A DNA stretch of 7,912 bases from an uncultured Flavobacteriia bacterium. Lineage in GTDB: Bacteria; Bacteroidota; Bacteroidia; Flavobacteriales; Flavobacteriaceae. Location: positions 1 through 7,912 of the forward strand of contig CAMLRV010000095.1 in the NCBI GenBank assembly GCA_946482495.1, in the 5' to 3' direction. Below are positions 6,662-7,912 of the stretch, one piece after another. Made by a program: the position numbers and the translations under genes. The notes under the pieces were generated by a model that saw nothing but the letters and a program-made list of their open reading frames with translations, was not told the origin of the DNA and did not search any database. Numbering within the stretch: the first letter of the stretch is position 1; every line of letters starts with the position of its first letter.

Positions 6662-7912
6662 CTATAATCTTCCGTCAACTTCTGCTTTAAGGAAACCTTT
6701 TACGTCATAAACAACATTATTGTTTTTTGTTAAAGAATCGATATTTAAAGTATTAAAAATTTCGTGAGAAACTCCGAGAACTACTGCGTCGAATTTAGAT
6801 TCTGAATCAAGTTCCGAATGGCAAACAATTCCGTATTCATGAAATACTTCTTCCGGATTTGCCCATGGATCATAAATAGTAATATTGATTCCGTATTCTT
6901 TTAGCGCCTGAACAATATCTACAATTTTTGTATTACGAACATCAGGACAATTTTCTTTGAAAGTAATTCCTAATAGTAGTAATTCGGCTTTGTGTAAAAC
7001 GATTTCTTTTTTTATCATCAGCTTAACCACTTCAGAAGCCACATATTCTCCCATACTATCATTCATACGACGACCCGCTAAAATAATTTCAGGATGATAA
7101 CCCGCTTCTATCGCTTTTTGAGCTAAATAATAAGGATCTACACCAATACAATGTCCACCAACTAAACCTGGTTTAAAAGGAAGAAAGTTCCATTTTGTAC
7201 CAGCTGCTTCAAGAACATCTTTCGTATTGATGTCAAGAATATTAAATATTTTTGCTAGTTCGTTTACGAAAGCAATATTGATATCACGCTGTGAGTTTTC
7301 GATAACTTTTGCCGCTTCAGCAACCTTAATTGTTGGAGCTAAGTGTGTTCCTGCAGTAATTACACTTTTGTAAAGTGCATCCACTTTTTGCCCAATTTCA
7401 GGTGTAGAACCTGCAGTAACTTTTAATATTTTATCTACAGTGTGTTCTTTATCGCCTGGGTTAATTCTTTCTGGAGAATAACCTGCAAAGAAATCGACAT
7501 TAAATTGTAATCCTGATAATTTTTCTAAAACTGGCACACATTCTTCTTCTGTAACTCCAGGATAAACGGTTGATTCATAAATAACTATATCACCTTTTTT
7601 CAAAACTTTCGCAACCGTTTCACTCGCTTTATAAAGTGGAGTTAAATCCGGTTTATTATGTTTATCAACAGGCGTTGGAACCGTAACAATGAAATAATTA
7701 CAGTCGGCAATATCTTCTAATTTGTTAGAACAATGTAAAAAGTGAGTTGTGAGTTGTGAGTTGTGAGTTTTTAAAACCGACTTCAACAAATCTTCTTCCA
7801 CTTCTAAGGTTAAATCGATTCCGTTATTTAATTCGGAAATTCTTTGTTCATTAATATCAAAACCAATTACAGGATACTTTGTAGCAAACAATCTTGCTAA
7901 AGGTAAACCAAC
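6662..7912 (-). CDS. tviB: nucleotide-sugar dehydrogenase (TviB/WbpO/CapL type), 5' end cut by window edge
   Basis: The frame is open from the window edge (first visible residues VGLPLARLFATKYP) to TAG at 6664-6662, giving 416 visible residues. VGLPLA is the tail of the GYVGLP dinucleotide-binding loop, so only about 10-25 residues are missing; the TTG at 7891 is internal. Numbering from the first visible residue, I see VTVPTPVD (76-83), ESTVYPGVTEEE (113-124), AGYSPERINPGD (143-154), KVAEAAKVIENSQRDINIAF (196-215) and FKPGLVGGHCIGVDPYYL (246-263) with catalytic Cys255, then GYHPEIILAGRRMNDSMG. These favour UDP-N-acetylhexosamine 6-dehydrogenases (TviB, WbpO, CapL) over UDP-glucose or WecC-type enzymes. 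The reaction is NAD-dependent oxidation of UDP-GlcNAc or UDP-GalNAc to the uronic acid, a precursor for this polysaccharide. Two repeat-like peptides are inserted, NSQLTTH (51-57) and HSELDSES (365-372), both away from the motifs above. Exact substrate is uncertain, and so is the symbol. Confidence 0.9.
   Translation of the reverse strand, partial: VGLPLARLFATKYPVIGFDINEQRISELNNGIDLTLEVEEDLLKSVLKTHNSQLTTHFLHCSNKLEDIADCNYFIVTVPTPVDKHNKPDLTPLYKASETVAKVLKKGDIVIYESTVYPGVTEEECVPVLEKLSGLQFNVDFFAGYSPERINPGDKEHTVDKILKVTAGSTPEIGQKVDALYKSVITAGTHLAPTIKVAEAAKVIENSQRDINIAFVNELAKIFNILDINTKDVLEAAGTKWNFLPFKPGLVGGHCIGVDPYYLAQKAIEAGYHPEIILAGRRMNDSMGEYVASEVVKLMIKKEIVLHKAELLLLGITFKENCPDVRNTKIVDIVQALKEYGINITIYDPWANPEEVFHEYGIVCHSELDSESKFDAVVLGVSHEIFNTLNIDSLTKNNNVVYDVKGFLKAEVDGRL
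6797..6820 (-). repeat. in-frame dispersed repeat encoding HSELDSES in the dehydrogenase gene
   Basis: On the coding strand this segment reads CATTCGGAACTTGATTCAGA followed by ATCT, and encodes HSELDSES. It contains two small palindromes, TTCGGAA and GATTCAGAATC. I recall close variants of this CATTCCGAACTTG(A/T)TTC(A/G)GAATC sequence as a dispersed palindromic repeat in many bacterial genomes, where one reading gives HSELDSES or HSELVSES and the opposite strand gives an IPNLFRDL-like peptide. Here it sits in the C-terminal domain between HEYGIVC and KFDAVVLGVSH, replacing what is normally a short variable loop. The assignment to a known repeat family is from memory. Confidence 0.7.
7742..7769 (-). 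repeat. four perfect tandem copies of a 7-bp unit inside the dehydrogenase gene
   Basis: The plus strand reads GTGAGTT four times in a row (7742-7748, 7749-7755, 7756-7762, 7763-7769); the coding strand unit is AACTCAC. Three units are 21 bases, so the coding result is a peptide of period seven, THNSQLTTH. It falls in the NAD-binding domain between the helix LEVEEDLLKSVLK and the strand region LEDIADCNYFIVTVP, a place where homologues carry a short variable loop. The NSQLTTH peptide is one I recall as recurrent in flavobacterial proteins. Four copies keep the gene in frame; a change of one copy would not. Confidence 0.93.

Noticed and set aside
7742..7769. CRISPR-like repeat
   Set aside because: The units are 7 bp, contiguous without spacers, and lie inside a conserved coding frame.
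7889..7912. TTG at 7891 as the dehydrogenase start
   Set aside because: The frame stays open upstream and encodes VGLPLAR, part of the conserved dinucleotide-binding loop, so the true start lies outside the window.

Overview
The window looks like the chromosome of a Bacteroidota bacterium, most likely a Flavobacteriaceae member such as Flavobacterium. The reasons are the very AT-rich DNA, A-rich leaders without clear Shine-Dalgarno sequences, and two short intragenic repeats (peptides NSQLTTH and HSELDSES) that I recall as dispersed repeats in flavobacterial genomes. No rRNA or housekeeping marker is present, so the genus is an inference.

The whole window is one block of genes on the minus strand, read from 7912 down to 1, with no gene-free stretch longer than 28 bases. 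In transcription order it holds: a nucleotide-sugar dehydrogenase of the TviB/WbpO/CapL type (5' end outside the window); a Wzx-type flippase resembling WzxE; an FkbM-family methyltransferase; two GT4 glycosyltransferases; a Wzy-type O-antigen polymerase; and a third GT4 glycosyltransferase whose 3' end is outside the window. Junctions are very tight: a 28-base gap, a 17-base overlap, a 1-base gap, two TAATG overlaps and one ATGA overlap. This indicates a single polycistronic message with translational coupling. I see no internal promoter, terminator or RNA gene.

Together the genes form the core of a Wzx/Wzy-dependent surface polysaccharide locus (O-antigen or capsule). The dehydrogenase would supply a UDP-N-acetylhexosaminuronic acid. 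The glycosyltransferases would build an oligosaccharide on undecaprenyl pyrophosphate at the inner face of the inner membrane, and the methyltransferase could O-methylate it. Wzx would flip the unit and Wzy would polymerise it in the periplasm. The initiating sugar-phosphate transferase, chain-length regulator, further precursor enzymes and ligase or export genes are not in the window.

The most unusual observation is in the dehydrogenase. Two different repeat-like segments are spliced in frame into an otherwise conserved enzyme. One is four perfect tandem copies of a 7-bp unit; changing it by one copy either way would bring a stop codon within a few codons, so it is a possible on/off switch. 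I do not see a wholly new biological system here; the rest is a normal, if strain-specific, polysaccharide locus.
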